This document shows positions 36,068 through 44,123 of a stretch of 64,000 bases of DNA, piece after piece. The translations under genes and the position numbers were made by a program. The notes beneath the pieces were generated by a model. It did not search any database. It was not told the DNA's origin and saw only the letters and a list, made by a program, of their open reading frames with translations. Each line of letters starts with the position of its first letter. Position 1 is the first letter of the stretch. Location: assembly GCF_018449515.1 (NCBI RefSeq), contig NZ_JAAVUQ010000006.1:62001-126000 (forward strand), written 5' to 3'. The DNA is from Caballeronia sp. dw_19. GTDB lineage: Bacteria; Pseudomonadota; Gammaproteobacteria; Burkholderiales; Burkholderiaceae.

Positions 36068-36096
36068 CGTAGAAGATTCCTCCGGTATCTTCTACG
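36068..36096. terminator. Hairpin after the porin gene
   Basis: A perfect 10-bp stem (CGTAGAAGAT with ATCTTCTACG) with a 9-nt loop lies 20 nt after the porin stop codon. There is no T run. Position and perfection suggest a terminator or mRNA-protecting hairpin. Confidence 0.45.
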
Positions 36097-36194
36097 TCCC
36101 ACCGGAGCCGAACACGGACTGCTCGATAAGAGTTCGGCACCTCACTGAAGCGTTACCTGCAGATCGATTGAGCTGGCGCACGGATAAATTGTAC

Positions 36195-36209
36195 TTTATT
36201 TAAAATAAA
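36195..36209. repeat. AT-rich 15-bp palindrome
   Basis: TTTATTT and AAATAAA flank one A. It lies about 150 nt after the porin gene in a stretch with no gene. It may be an operator left without its gene, or a protein-binding site of unknown use. Confidence 0.4.
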
Positions 36210-36339
36210 TGCAAATTGAAATCAGCGTTTTCGCTAGGCCCTCGAAGCATTCCCCGGTTGCAAGCAGCTTCGCGCATTAGGAATGCTGACACTCCAATTC
36301 CGGCAACCGCCTTGCAATGAACCGTTTCGATAACCAACG

Positions 36340-36492
36340 TCATGACGAGCACCGCGTCTTGCTGCGGTATATCGCCCAGTTGCCTGTCCGGCTAGTTGCC
36401 ATGTTCGAACTCGCTGCCTGAACTGTAGACACGAGTGCCATCTTTCCGACTAAACCGCTTATTCGCTCGATCCCTTCGGTGATCTCGCTCAT
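36340..36492 (-). pseudogene. Possible chemoreceptor (MCP) signalling-helix scrap
   Basis: A 50-codon frame on the minus strand begins MSEITEGIERISGLVGKM, which resembles the adaptation/signalling helix of methyl-accepting chemotaxis proteins (pattern M-x-E-I-x-x-S-I-x-R-V-x-x-I-x-G-E-I). Nothing else of a receptor is seen, and the frame soon turns into unrelated sequence. The match is short and could be chance. The rest of 36097-36570 holds no recognisable gene. Confidence 0.25.
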
Positions 36493-36570
36493 CGCTGTAC
36501 CGGCTCTGTTCCAAGGCCAAGCTTCAACTAGGTCTCTGAAGCCGACGTTCGTGAGGAATTTGGAGAAGTC

Positions 36571-37122
36571 CTAATGAATTCTTCGGTCGACGAATCCCCA
36601 TTCAGTGGCCGACGATTCTGATCGTCGAACCAGGACAACAAGATGCGGTTTGTATCGTCCGGCCTTTCGTACTGAGTCCAACGCGAGCACGGGCCCAATC
36701 GGCTCTTTCGTTACCATCTGCCGCACACCGGGGGCGCGTGCCGGAATGATCCGGCCGAACGCACGGCGGGACTCCTCCGCGAACCAGTCGAGATAGTCCG
36801 CCGCGGAAGTCACCTCCATCGTGGCCTCCTGCAAGGTTTTGCCGTTTTCCCGCGTGATCGATTCCGCGATGCTCGCGGCGCGCTCACGCATGAGTTGCGC
36901 AGACTTGCGCAACACTGCGCCGCGAGCGAGTGCCGAAACCCGGCGCCATTTTTCAAATCCCGCTACCGCTACCTCGGCCGCTTCATCGAGGTCCTGATCC
37001 TGAGCGACGTGGAACTCGCCTTCAACCTGTTCGGTTGCCGGGTTGACGATCCTGGCCGTCTCCCCATTGCTCGAGTTTCGCCATTTGCCATTGATCAAGA
37101 GTTGCAAGGTGAACATGTTCAT
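36571..37122 (-). pseudogene. Truncated aldehyde dehydrogenase, N-terminal third
   Basis: About 149 codons match the N-terminal part of a succinate-semialdehyde-type aldehyde dehydrogenase: LLINGKWRNSSNG, IVNPATEQV, FEKWRRVSALARGAVLRKSAQLMRER, ITRENGKTLQEATMEV and VTKEPIGPV. Just before the expected PWNFP active-site asparagine, near 36678, similarity stops, and the frame continues in unrelated residues to a stop codon. The catalytic glutamate and cysteine are absent, so the product is inactive. Starts at 37122 and 37116 are both possible. This is a broken paralogue of the intact enzyme at 19339. Confidence 0.8.
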
Positions 37123-37986
37123 CATCCTGGAAGTGAGCGGTGCGATCGTTGAATAAGACGAGAGATAACTGACTGCGCCAACTATAGCTTGCAGTCGCGC
37201 AGCGATTGCGCCGGGTGAAATCCGAACAGAGATGACACCTGTTCATTAATATCTTGAGATCCTCTCTTCACCTGCATTCCGACATCAAGAGGCCTGTCCG
37301 ATCGGAATGCCTCCACGTATTACCCTTCCGAAATCCGAACAGTCATGCCTGCGAGTCAGCAATGACGAAGGCCACGGGTTCGCTCCCTTGGCCCGGACGG
37401 CTGGCATCTCCTTAGCCGGCATGCCTTTGCAAAAAATCGCCGCGACCGCAGCGGCCGGAAATCCCGCTGAAAGGCGGACTTATTGGCACCGGCAAAAGTG
37501 CCGTACCTGCTGTTTTCACAAATTGACATGCCTTGAACCCACACGTAAAGTCGGCTGCAATTCCACCAGCAAAAAAAGCTGTGCATTGCTGCGGCTAGCG
37601 AAGCGATCGCCGCAGCTTCCACAGCGTTATGACGCGGGTCAAATGCGCACACCGAGTGCGGCCGATGAATGTGGCCGATGAATGTGGCCGATGAATGTGG
37701 CCGATGAGTGCGGCCACATCAATACAAAGGATATCTAATTGGAAAATTCATGCTTTCTCTGGCCTACGCATTCCGACGCGAATGCCTCGCTCATGCAGCG
37801 GGCCACGACCTTGCCTGACCGGACAATGACGATGCGGCATGGATCACGAATTACACGGTCCCCATACAATGTCCATATCGCCTACGGGCTTCGACAAGGC
37901 CATCCTCGCCAAAGCGTTAACGCTCGGACGCTTCGTCACTTGCCCCTTCCGGCGGCAACAATTTCGCCGTCAACCAACTGGAAATC
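37123..37986. other. Long intergenic stretch, no recognised gene
   Basis: This stretch of 864 nt lies between the aldehyde dehydrogenase remnant and the MFS gene. Several short open frames occur on both strands, but none gives a recognisable protein. It holds the 13-bp tandem repeat at 37658-37715 and presumably the promoter of the MFS gene. Confidence 0.5.
37658..37715. repeat. 13-bp tandem repeat, about 4.5 copies
   Basis: The unit GTGGCCGATGAAT is present twice exactly (37671-37683, 37684-37696). Single-base variants flank it (37658-37670 begins GC; 37697-37709 ends GAGT), and a partial copy ends at 37715. Such short tandem arrays change length by slippage. It lies about 270 nt upstream of the MFS gene. 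Confidence 0.9.
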
Positions 37987-39276
37987 ATGATGTCGTTTCG
38001 CCGGGGTTGGATCGCTGTATTCTTGTTTACGCTCGCGATGATCAACTACATGGATCGCGTTGCTCTGTCGATGGCCGCCACTCCGTTGGCCAAGGAATTC
38101 CATCTGTCTTCAATTGCCATGGGGTACCTCTTTTCTTCCTTCATCTGGAGCTACGCCCTGTTGCTCCTGCCGATGGGAATCATGATCGACCGTTTCGGTG
38201 CGAAGCGGATGGCGGCTTGGGGGGTATTTGTCTGGTCTCTCGCGACTGCGTTGACAGGCCTGTCCACCAGCATTGTCACCCTCTTCGCTTCACGGCTGAT
38301 CATGGGAGCGGGAGAATCGACGAGCAACCCGATCGGGGCGAAGGTGATACGTCAGTGGATCCCGGTGAAGGAGCGCGGCATCATGACATCGCTCTTCACC
38401 GGCGGCTCGTATTCCGGGCCGGCCTTCTGCTCGATCATGCTCGGCTCATTGATCGCTCTGTATGGATGGCGGGCCTCGTTCATCGTCGCCAGCGGCATCG
38501 GTTTCGTATGGCTTGCGGCATGGCTCGTGTTCTTCGATTTGCCCGAAAAGGTACGATGGCTCAAGGCGGACGAACGTGCAAAGATACTGGATGAGCAAGG
38601 CCCGAGAACTGTCGTAGCCAGCGAAACTGAAATGGCGGGATTCCGGTCGCTACTGCGTACCCGAACGCTCTGGGGACTGGCGATTGCGCAAGGATGCAAT
38701 GCGTACACGCAATATCTGCTCTTGACCTGGCTGCCGAGCTATCTTCAGGCAACCCGTCACATGAGTATCCTGAAGACAGGTGCGTTCTCGGCCGTGCCCT
38801 ACGGTACGGCGGTGGTTGGCTGCATCCTGATCGGCACCCTGAGCGATCGTTATCTCAAGAAAAGCGGGGTAAATTCAGGTCGCCGCAGAAATGCTGTCGC
38901 CCTGGCGTTAATCGCCGGCATGGCGATTTTTGCTGTGCCATTCACATCGAGCATCAGCGCACTGCTGCTGATCTTCTGCGTTACGCTGACCGGCAACGCG
39001 TCTACTTCCGCCCTGAACTACGCGTTGTTGAACGACCTTCTTCCCAACCCGGGCGATGTTGGGAAAGCCACGGCATTCATAGTACTGGGAGGCAATGTCT
39101 TCGGTCTGGTCGCACCCATTGCCACAGGCTATGTCATTGCAATGACGGGCAGCTATGACTGGGCGTTCGGGATAGCCGGATTTCTCCTCCTGGTTGGCGC
39201 GGTCGTTACATTGACCATGACCCGTCAGCCAATGACGGCGAGTGCAGGACGGGTTTGTACGCCACATGTTGCTTGA
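37987..39276 (+). CDS. MFS transporter, anion:cation symporter type
   Basis: This 429-residue protein has about 12 hydrophobic segments, with an INYMDRVALSMA motif in helix 1 and RFGAKRMAAWG after helix 2. This fits the ACS branch that includes hexuronate, galactonate and aromatic-acid transporters. Starts at 37987 and 37990 are adjacent ATGs. It is not closely related to the other three MFS proteins in the window. The next gene is a gentisate-dioxygenase-like bicupin 122 nt downstream, which points to an aromatic or hydroxy-aromatic acid as cargo. Confidence 0.9.
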   Translation: MMSFRRGWIAVFLFTLAMINYMDRVALSMAATPLAKEFHLSSIAMGYLFSSFIWSYALLLLPMGIMIDRFGAKRMAAWGVFVWSLATALTGLSTSIVTLFASRLIMGAGESTSNPIGAKVIRQWIPVKERGIMTSLFTGGSYSGPAFCSIMLGSLIALYGWRASFIVASGIGFVWLAAWLVFFDLPEKVRWLKADERAKILDEQGPRTVVASETEMAGFRSLLRTRTLWGLAIAQGCNAYTQYLLLTWLPSYLQATRHMSILKTGAFSAVPYGTAVVGCILIGTLSDRYLKKSGVNSGRRRNAVALALIAGMAIFAVPFTSSISALLLIFCVTLTGNASTSALNYALLNDLLPNPGDVGKATAFIVLGGNVFGLVAPIATGYVIAMTGSYDWAFGIAGFLLLVGAVVTLTMTRQPMTASAGRVCTPHVA

Positions 39277-39398
39277 TTTTCGCGAGCAGCCCGTTCGTTC
39301 AACGCAAGACGAGCACCAATAATGACGCTCCCGTAGAGTGAACGGGCTTCGAGAGTCGACCCATAACATTGCATCTCGCCAAAATGCCGTGAGAACCC

Positions 39399-40298
39399 AT
39401 GACAACATACGTCGATAGAAGCCGATACCTTACCCTTGATGAAGGATTCAACCTGGGGCGCCCGCAGGTGCCTGCTCATATCTTCAGCCGGGAGCGCGAC
39501 GAGGCACTCCTCGAGCATGACGATTCGGTACGTATTCCTTGCGATATGAAGTCGGTCATCGGCGGTGACGTCGAAGCAACGGCCCCGCTTTTGCTTGCTT
39601 CCTACGTCAGGTTGAAACCGGGAACACCGCTCGTGCTGAAGAGCGGCGCGACATCCGAGATCTTTTACGTCATCCAGGGCGCAGGCGTAACGACCTGGGG
39701 TGATGAGCAGATACGCTGGCAAAGCGGCGACGTTTTTCTACTGCCTGGCGGGGGCGAGGAGACGCATTGGGCGGAGGGCAAAGCGAATGCCGTCTTATGG
39801 CAATGCACTAACGAACCGCAACTCGCCTACGAAGGCGCCCTTCCGCCGCCGATCGACAAATCCCGTATCCAGCCTACGCATTACCCCAAAGCGGCCATGC
39901 ATCGGGCGTTGGCCGACGCAAAAAAGCTTGAAATGAAAAATGGCATGAAATCGATGGCGATCATGCTTGCGTCGGAGTCGTCGAAGTATGGAACTATCAC
40001 GCCAAGTTTGACGTTGGCGTTGAATTCGGTCGCTGCCGGGACCTCCCAGATTCCACATAGACACAACTCAGTTGCGATCTCGCTCGTATTGGAAGGAGAG
40101 TCCTGTTATTCGATTGTCAACGGTAATACGGTGCATTGGTCCAGGTTTGCCACCTTCGTCACGCCAGGCGGTGCATCGCACTCTCACCACAACGAATCTC
40201 CCGGGAATGCTTTACTGCTTATCGTGCAGGACGGGGGGTTTTATTACCATTGCCGTACGATGGGATTCGCCATAGTCGACACACCAACGCCTTCATGA
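39399..40298 (+). CDS. Bicupin, gentisate 1,2-dioxygenase-like
   Basis: This 299-residue protein has two cupin domains. The N-terminal one (about 65-130) has SGATSEIFYVIQGAGVTTWGDE and a G-rich strand but lacks the usual HxH. The C-terminal one (about 195-285) has the metal motif IPHRHNSVAISLVLEG (H-x-H) and a late GGASHSHHNE histidine cluster. The order and spacing resemble gentisate and related ring-cleaving dioxygenases. Those I recall are about 340-350 residues, so this protein is short. Together with the MFS transporter it may form a small aromatic-acid uptake and ring-cleavage unit, but no regulator or downstream enzymes are present. Confidence 0.75.
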   Translation: MTTYVDRSRYLTLDEGFNLGRPQVPAHIFSRERDEALLEHDDSVRIPCDMKSVIGGDVEATAPLLLASYVRLKPGTPLVLKSGATSEIFYVIQGAGVTTWGDEQIRWQSGDVFLLPGGGEETHWAEGKANAVLWQCTNEPQLAYEGALPPPIDKSRIQPTHYPKAAMHRALADAKKLEMKNGMKSMAIMLASESSKYGTITPSLTLALNSVAAGTSQIPHRHNSVAISLVLEGESCYSIVNGNTVHWSRFATFVTPGGASHSHHNESPGNALLLIVQDGGFYYHCRTMGFAIVDTPTPS

Positions 40299-40347
40299 GT
40301 TGTCGGCGTCCTTGGAACCCGAACGGAAATGTGTATGGGCCAATTCC

Positions 40348-40488
40348 CTAGTTGACGACCATCTCCACATGCAGGCGTTGACGTATTTCGAGAATACGTC
40401 GGGGATCATCAAGCATTTTTCCGACAGCGAGATAGAGGCAATATAGCTCGGCACTGGGTGCCTGCCGAAGCGAGTCGAGAATGTCCAT
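40348..40488 (-). CDS. Small hypothetical protein or fragment
   Basis: A 46-residue frame reads MDILDSLRQAPSAELYCLYL and then VGKMLDDPRRILEIRQRLH. It looks like real protein (helical, coherent codons), probably the N-terminal part of a longer unidentified protein cut by a stop codon. It lies directly behind the IS66 transposase remnant on the same strand. I do not recognise a function. Confidence 0.4.
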   Translation of the reverse strand: MDILDSLRQAPSAELYCLYLAVGKMLDDPRRILEIRQRLHVEMVVN

Positions 40489-40501
40489 GCTTAGAGGTGT
40501 T

Positions 40502-40615
40502 TTAACGGGCGAGCGGCAAGAGCTCATGCACGCGATTGACGGAATAAGACGGCAATTGCTCAAGCGTTCGCTTGAGCCACGCGTAGGGCTCGATCCACGC
40601 AACGCCGCATTCCGA
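40502..40615 (-). mobile_element. IS66-type transposase remnant, last ~37 codons
   Basis: The residues WIEPYAWLKRTLEQLPSYSV followed by NRVHELLPLAR match the C-terminal end typical of IS66-family TnpC transposases (pattern G-x-E-P-x-A-W-L ... L-P ... N-R-x-x-E-L-L-P). The rest of the transposase and both terminal inverted repeats are missing. It is fused in frame to the LysR remnant upstream. Confidence 0.6.
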
Positions 40616-40645
40616 CAAGTTCCGAAACCCGTAATCCTGCGGCGA

Positions 40646-40831
40646 AACGAACCGTGAGGTTCGACTCGCCCGAAGCGTGGGTTGACCCGCCGCTTCAAGC
40701 CAGGCTTCCCAGTCGCGTGGACGGTTTTCGCTCGTTAGCCAGGTCTCAGTAACAAACTGCTCAGTGGTCCTCATGCCCGAACGGCGGAGTAGGGACGGAC
40801 TCGCAATCACGATATTTGATTCTCGAAACAA
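40646..40831 (-). pseudogene. LysR (GcvA-like) effector-domain remnant
   Basis: About 62 codons read as part of a LysR effector domain: VIASPSLLRRSGMRTTEQF followed by RPRDWEAWLEAAGQP. The DW-x2-WL-x-AAG pattern is typical of GcvA-like regulators. The DNA-binding domain and C-terminal lobe are absent, and the frame runs into IS66 transposase sequence. The likely history is insertion of an IS66 element in a LysR gene followed by deletion. Confidence 0.6.
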
Positions 40832-41152
40832 CGGTCACGACTGAAATTGGCCGCCGTTCGGTACATCCCGCCGTATTGCAACATCGAAGCTTCCACTGAA
40901 TGCAGGCTCCGATGCGTTTAAGCCGAGTATGACGGGTATTTTATATTTTACTAAGGAGGCTATCATCCAGAGAAAGGCCGCCGTCACGGACTAGGCAGAC
41001 GGTCAGATGTTCGGGAACGGCGCAGGTGAGTGACAGGCAAAAGCCGGCCTGAAGGAGGCGTGGAACTGACGCGCTCAAATCGACGACAATCGCACCTCCG
41101 CAGACTCGCCCGCTCTAACAACATCTCAACCGGCATACGCCAGGGGCCGCCT
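40832..41152. other. Intergenic stretch, nothing recognised
   Basis: These 321 nt between the LysR remnant and the end of the cupin gene contain an AT-rich patch near 40930-40970 but no recognisable gene, repeat or hairpin. Confidence 0.5.
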
Positions 41153-41578
41153 TTAAATCCACTGGTCGTTCTCGACAGTACGCTCGCCCTTCGCGCCATC
41201 GCCCGTGTTCACCACGCCTCTCGGCTCAATCAGCAGCATCTTCACTTCTGCGTTGGCACGGGGCCTATGCTCGATGCCCTTCGGCACCACGGCCATCTGA
41301 CCGGCGCGCAGGACGATCGTATCGTCGCCCGAAGGCCCCCCGCGAACGTCGATACGCAACTCGCCTTCGAGCACAACAAACGTTTCGTCGGTATCGGCAT
41401 GCCGGTGCCACGGGAACTCGCCTTCGACCTTCACGACCTTGAACTGATAGTCGTTCATTTCAGCGACGACGCGCGGTTGCCAGTGCTTATTGATCTGCGC
41501 GATCTTGCCCGCCAGGTCGATGGTCTGACACTGGCCGCGCTCGGCGGGCGTAGTGGTGGGGTTCGAGGATTGGGACAT
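41153..41578 (-). CDS. Cupin-domain protein
   Basis: This 141-residue single cupin has the motif FPWHRHADTDETFVVLEG (H-x-H-x4-E) with a second histidine in PKGIEHRPRA. GGAGAG sits upstream of the ATG at 41578. The frame stays open upstream but without a better start. The family is often annotated as mannose-6-phosphate-isomerase-like, yet no biochemical role follows from that. It lies about 100 nt downstream of the AraC gene on the same strand and may be under its control. Confidence 0.85.
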   Translation of the reverse strand: MSQSSNPTTTPAERGQCQTIDLAGKIAQINKHWQPRVVAEMNDYQFKVVKVEGEFPWHRHADTDETFVVLEGELRIDVRGGPSGDDTIVLRAGQMAVVPKGIEHRPRANAEVKMLLIEPRGVVNTGDGAKGERTVENDQWI

Positions 41579-41676
41579 CGTTCTCTCCGTTGAAGGGGCA
41601 ATAAAGGGCCAATAAAGGGCCAATGCGTCGAGGATACGCATGCTCCTTGCGGCCGTATTGAACGATCGTGGGTGTT

Positions 41677-42504
41677 TTAGCCGCGCTGGACACCGCCGGC
41701 GACACGGAGCCAGCGCCCCGGCGTCAGTCCGAATGTGGTCGAGAAGTGTCGCGTCATGTGGCTCTGGTCAGCAAAACCCGCAGCCGCCGCGGCCTGAGCG
41801 AGCGAGGTGCCAGCGAGCAGCATGCGGCGCACTGCATCTAGGCGCCGCATTGTCAGATAACGGTATGGGCTCGTGCCATAGAACGTGCGAAAGTCGTGCG
41901 AGAGGCTCCAGCGATCGCGGCCCGTCGCCGCTTCGAGTTCGTCAAGCGTAACGACGCGCGCGCAGTTCGCGTGCAGATAGTCGCGTGCGCGCCGCGCCGC
42001 GAGGAAGTCGCCTTTCGAGCGTCGTACGGGTGTGCCGGCAACGGCGGCAAGCGCGTGCGCCAGTTCGGCGAGCGCGTCGCCCTGTTCGAGCGGTTCGAGC
42101 GTATAACCCACGTGTTGCAGCAATCTCGCAGTGGCCGCCGCAAGGCGCGGATCGGTCGTCACGCCACCCTCCAGGAACGGCAGCGCGCGTCCGCCGAGGA
42201 CTTCCTGAAAGAGCGCCGGTTCAATGTAGATCATCCGGTACTGGAACCCTTCGTCGGTGCCCGCCTGACCGTCGTGAGCCTCATCGGGGTGCAGCACGAT
42301 CGTGTTGCCGGGCAGGCTGTTTCGCTGGCTGCGCCGATAGCTGAAACTCTGGACGCCGGCGAGCGTGCGGCCAATCGCATAGGTATCGTGGCGATGCATG
42401 GCATACGCCTTGCCGTGAAACCACGCTTCGATGCGCTCGACACCTTCTATGGGCTCGGCGCGCCGCACCCAGTCGGGACATGAGACGTGTGCTTGTCGGT
42501 TCAT
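41677..42504 (-). CDS. AraC family transcriptional regulator
   Basis: This 275-residue protein has an N-terminal AraC-type cupin sensor (HRHDTYAIGRTLAGVQSF, NTIVLHPDEAHDG) and a C-terminal double helix-turn-helix. The DNA-binding part includes LDELEAATGRDRWSLSHDF, SPYRYLTMRRLDAVRRML, LAQAAAAAGFADQSHMTRHF and FGLTPGRW. This is the AraC/LysE-exporter-associated type. It faces the small cupin gene downstream; no exporter gene is adjacent. Confidence 0.9.
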   Translation of the reverse strand: MNRQAHVSCPDWVRRAEPIEGVERIEAWFHGKAYAMHRHDTYAIGRTLAGVQSFSYRRSQRNSLPGNTIVLHPDEAHDGQAGTDEGFQYRMIYIEPALFQEVLGGRALPFLEGGVTTDPRLAAATARLLQHVGYTLEPLEQGDALAELAHALAAVAGTPVRRSKGDFLAARRARDYLHANCARVVTLDELEAATGRDRWSLSHDFRTFYGTSPYRYLTMRRLDAVRRMLLAGTSLAQAAAAAGFADQSHMTRHFSTTFGLTPGRWLRVAGGVQRG

Positions 42505-42651
42505 GATGTAAGGCCCTGGATGGCCTGAGGCTGCCTGAGGTGTCGCGCTGCGGCACGGGCGCTCAGGCGCGGTACGGTGCGCAGCCGCTACCCGAACTGG
42601 TTTAAGGTCGGAAACGCACAGCCCATACGCGGCAAGTGTCTGAGCGATGCC

Positions 42652-43110
42652 CTACTTGCTCAGACCTTCCATGAACTGGACGGTCTCATAGCCCTGCACG
42701 AGCTTTTCGAAGCCGCGCACGACATCTGCTTCCATCTCTATCACTCCCCTGTCACCCTGAAAATTTGAGCGAACGGCCGAATTGAACCGGTTGTTGAAGT
42801 AGTCGCTCACCTCCTTGATGCGCTCAGATGTTGCCGCATTGGTGTAGAGAACAGACTTTGGCGACGCAGCATCGTAGAACAGGTTGTGCTTCCACTTCGG
42901 GACAAACGTATCAGGTTTCGTCTCGGTGATAAGAAATGAACCCACCACCTGAAGCTTGCCCTTCATGCCTTTGGGGGTCACGAAAGTCCAAACTTTTCGA
43001 GGGAGCCGCTGCTTCAATTCTTCCAGCTTGTCACCCTCTGAACCCAGCGTTCCTACGCGCCCTTCTTTCATATCCGACGCGTAGTTCTTCCAATAGTAAA
43101 AAATATCCAC
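42652..43110 (-). CDS. Hypothetical protein, lower-GC insertion
   Basis: This 152-residue protein has no recognised domain. It starts with GTG at 43110, preceded by AGGTAGGG. The N-terminus DIFYYWKNYASDMKEGRVG is followed by a beta-rich stretch (KVWTFVTPKGMKGKLQVVGSF) and a charged C-terminal helix. Base composition is visibly less GC-rich than its neighbours, suggesting acquisition. The adjacent gene at 43113 ends 2 nt before this start, so they are probably co-transcribed. I cannot assign a function. Confidence 0.6.
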   Translation of the reverse strand: MDIFYYWKNYASDMKEGRVGTLGSEGDKLEELKQRLPRKVWTFVTPKGMKGKLQVVGSFLITETKPDTFVPKWKHNLFYDAASPKSVLYTNAATSERIKEVSDYFNNRFNSAVRSNFQGDRGVIEMEADVVRGFEKLVQGYETVQFMEGLSK

Positions 43111-43112
43111 AA

Positions 43113-43379
43113 CTACCCTACCTGTAGGTTGACGAGAGCTATCTTTTCTTCAAGTTCACGCGAGTCCACGCGCTCGCCCGAAGTAATCCAAGGCCAAGGC
43201 GCAGGCATGTCCACACCTGGCCGATGCCGCCAATCGTCGCGTTTTGCGTACGCGCGACCGCCTCGTGCGTCGCGGTCGAGTTCCGTGAGGAGGCATTGTC
43301 GGCCGTAGGGGAAATACGGCACGGCCTGACCGTTCGCAAAGCTGTCTTTTTGCGTGCTTGCCCTTCGATCGTTCATCAC
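43113..43379 (-). CDS. Small hypothetical protein
   Basis: This 88-codon frame stops 2 nt before the GTG of the gene at 42652-43110. The C-terminal half (PWPWITSGERVDSRELEEK) looks like genuine protein; the N-terminal part is less convincing. No domain is recognised. Tight spacing supports a two-gene unit. Confidence 0.4.
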   Translation of the reverse strand: MMNDRRASTQKDSFANGQAVPYFPYGRQCLLTELDRDARGGRAYAKRDDWRHRPGVDMPAPWPWITSGERVDSRELEEKIALVNLQVG

Positions 43380-43446
43380 AAATCTTCACTGCACACTCGT
43401 CTGGAGCATGCGGCGCAAAGACGGGCTCAATCGTCGCCGGCTTTCG

Positions 43447-43734
43447 TCATACGCCTTCGACGAGAACAGCGCGATAGCGCGCCCCCTTGAAGCGGTGCTG
43501 CGCGACGTCCTGATAGGCCGGACTGTCATACCACGCCCGGGCGGCGGCCGTGGACGGAAATTCCACGATCACGACGCCCTCCGGCGCGTCACCCTCGAGC
43601 ACCTGCTGAGGTCCGTAGGCGGCAAGAATCTTGACCGGATGACCTTTGAAGGTCTCCCCGACCTTGCTTTGATAGATGTCGAGTTCGCCCTGATCCTGCG
43701 TGCTTTCTCGTGTGAAGACAATATAAGTCGCCAT
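43447..43734 (-). CDS. DUF1330 family protein
   Basis: This 95-residue protein has the ferredoxin-like DUF1330 pattern: an N-terminal strand MATYIVFTRE, central KILAAYGPQQVLEG, the diagnostic VIVEFPSTAAARAWYDSPAYQ, and ARYRAVLVEG at the end. The ATG at 43734 is chosen because it begins the first beta strand; an in-frame start 11 codons upstream is less likely. Members are small stress- or metabolism-associated dimeric proteins of unknown activity. Confidence 0.88.
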   Translation of the reverse strand: MATYIVFTRESTQDQGELDIYQSKVGETFKGHPVKILAAYGPQQVLEGDAPEGVVIVEFPSTAAARAWYDSPAYQDVAQHRFKGARYRAVLVEGV

Positions 43735-44123
43735 GGCGTGCGCTCCTGCAGCGGTAAGAAGGTGCACACGATGATGCCACGAAACCGCAGGCGCATCCGG
43801 TACGCTGTCCGCGCAGGTGTCGGGTCATCACGTGAACGGAGAACCACCCGATCCTCGTACGCGGGCATTCGCGAGGCGATGGTACCCGTAAAATCAGGTT
43901 TTTGCAGGGCGATGTACCGCCCGGGAAAGTGTCCGAACCATCCCGGTATCGAAGCGAAATGCGAAGGCCAGCCATAACCTCGCCGCTGCGAAGGCGCCGC
44001 GATTATGAGTCAGCGGCTGGAGCGATCGAACCGCTCTACCGGTATCAGCAATGGCACCGGTCACAGAATTCCGAACTGCTCACGCTGCTGACTCGTACTG
44101 TCGTTCTCCTGGGTCTTTCCGAT
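43735..44123. other. Intergenic stretch, no recognised gene
   Basis: These 389 nt between the DUF1330 start and the nitroreductase stop show only short frames without recognisable products. No RNA gene or clear hairpin was found by eye. Confidence 0.5.

Noticed and set aside
37307-37681. Open frames on both strands in the gap before the MFS gene
   Set aside because: Neither strand gives recognisable protein; composition is irregular and no ribosome-binding site is seen.
37658-37715. CRISPR-like array
   Set aside because: Units are 13 bp and directly adjacent, without spacers; no cas genes are present.
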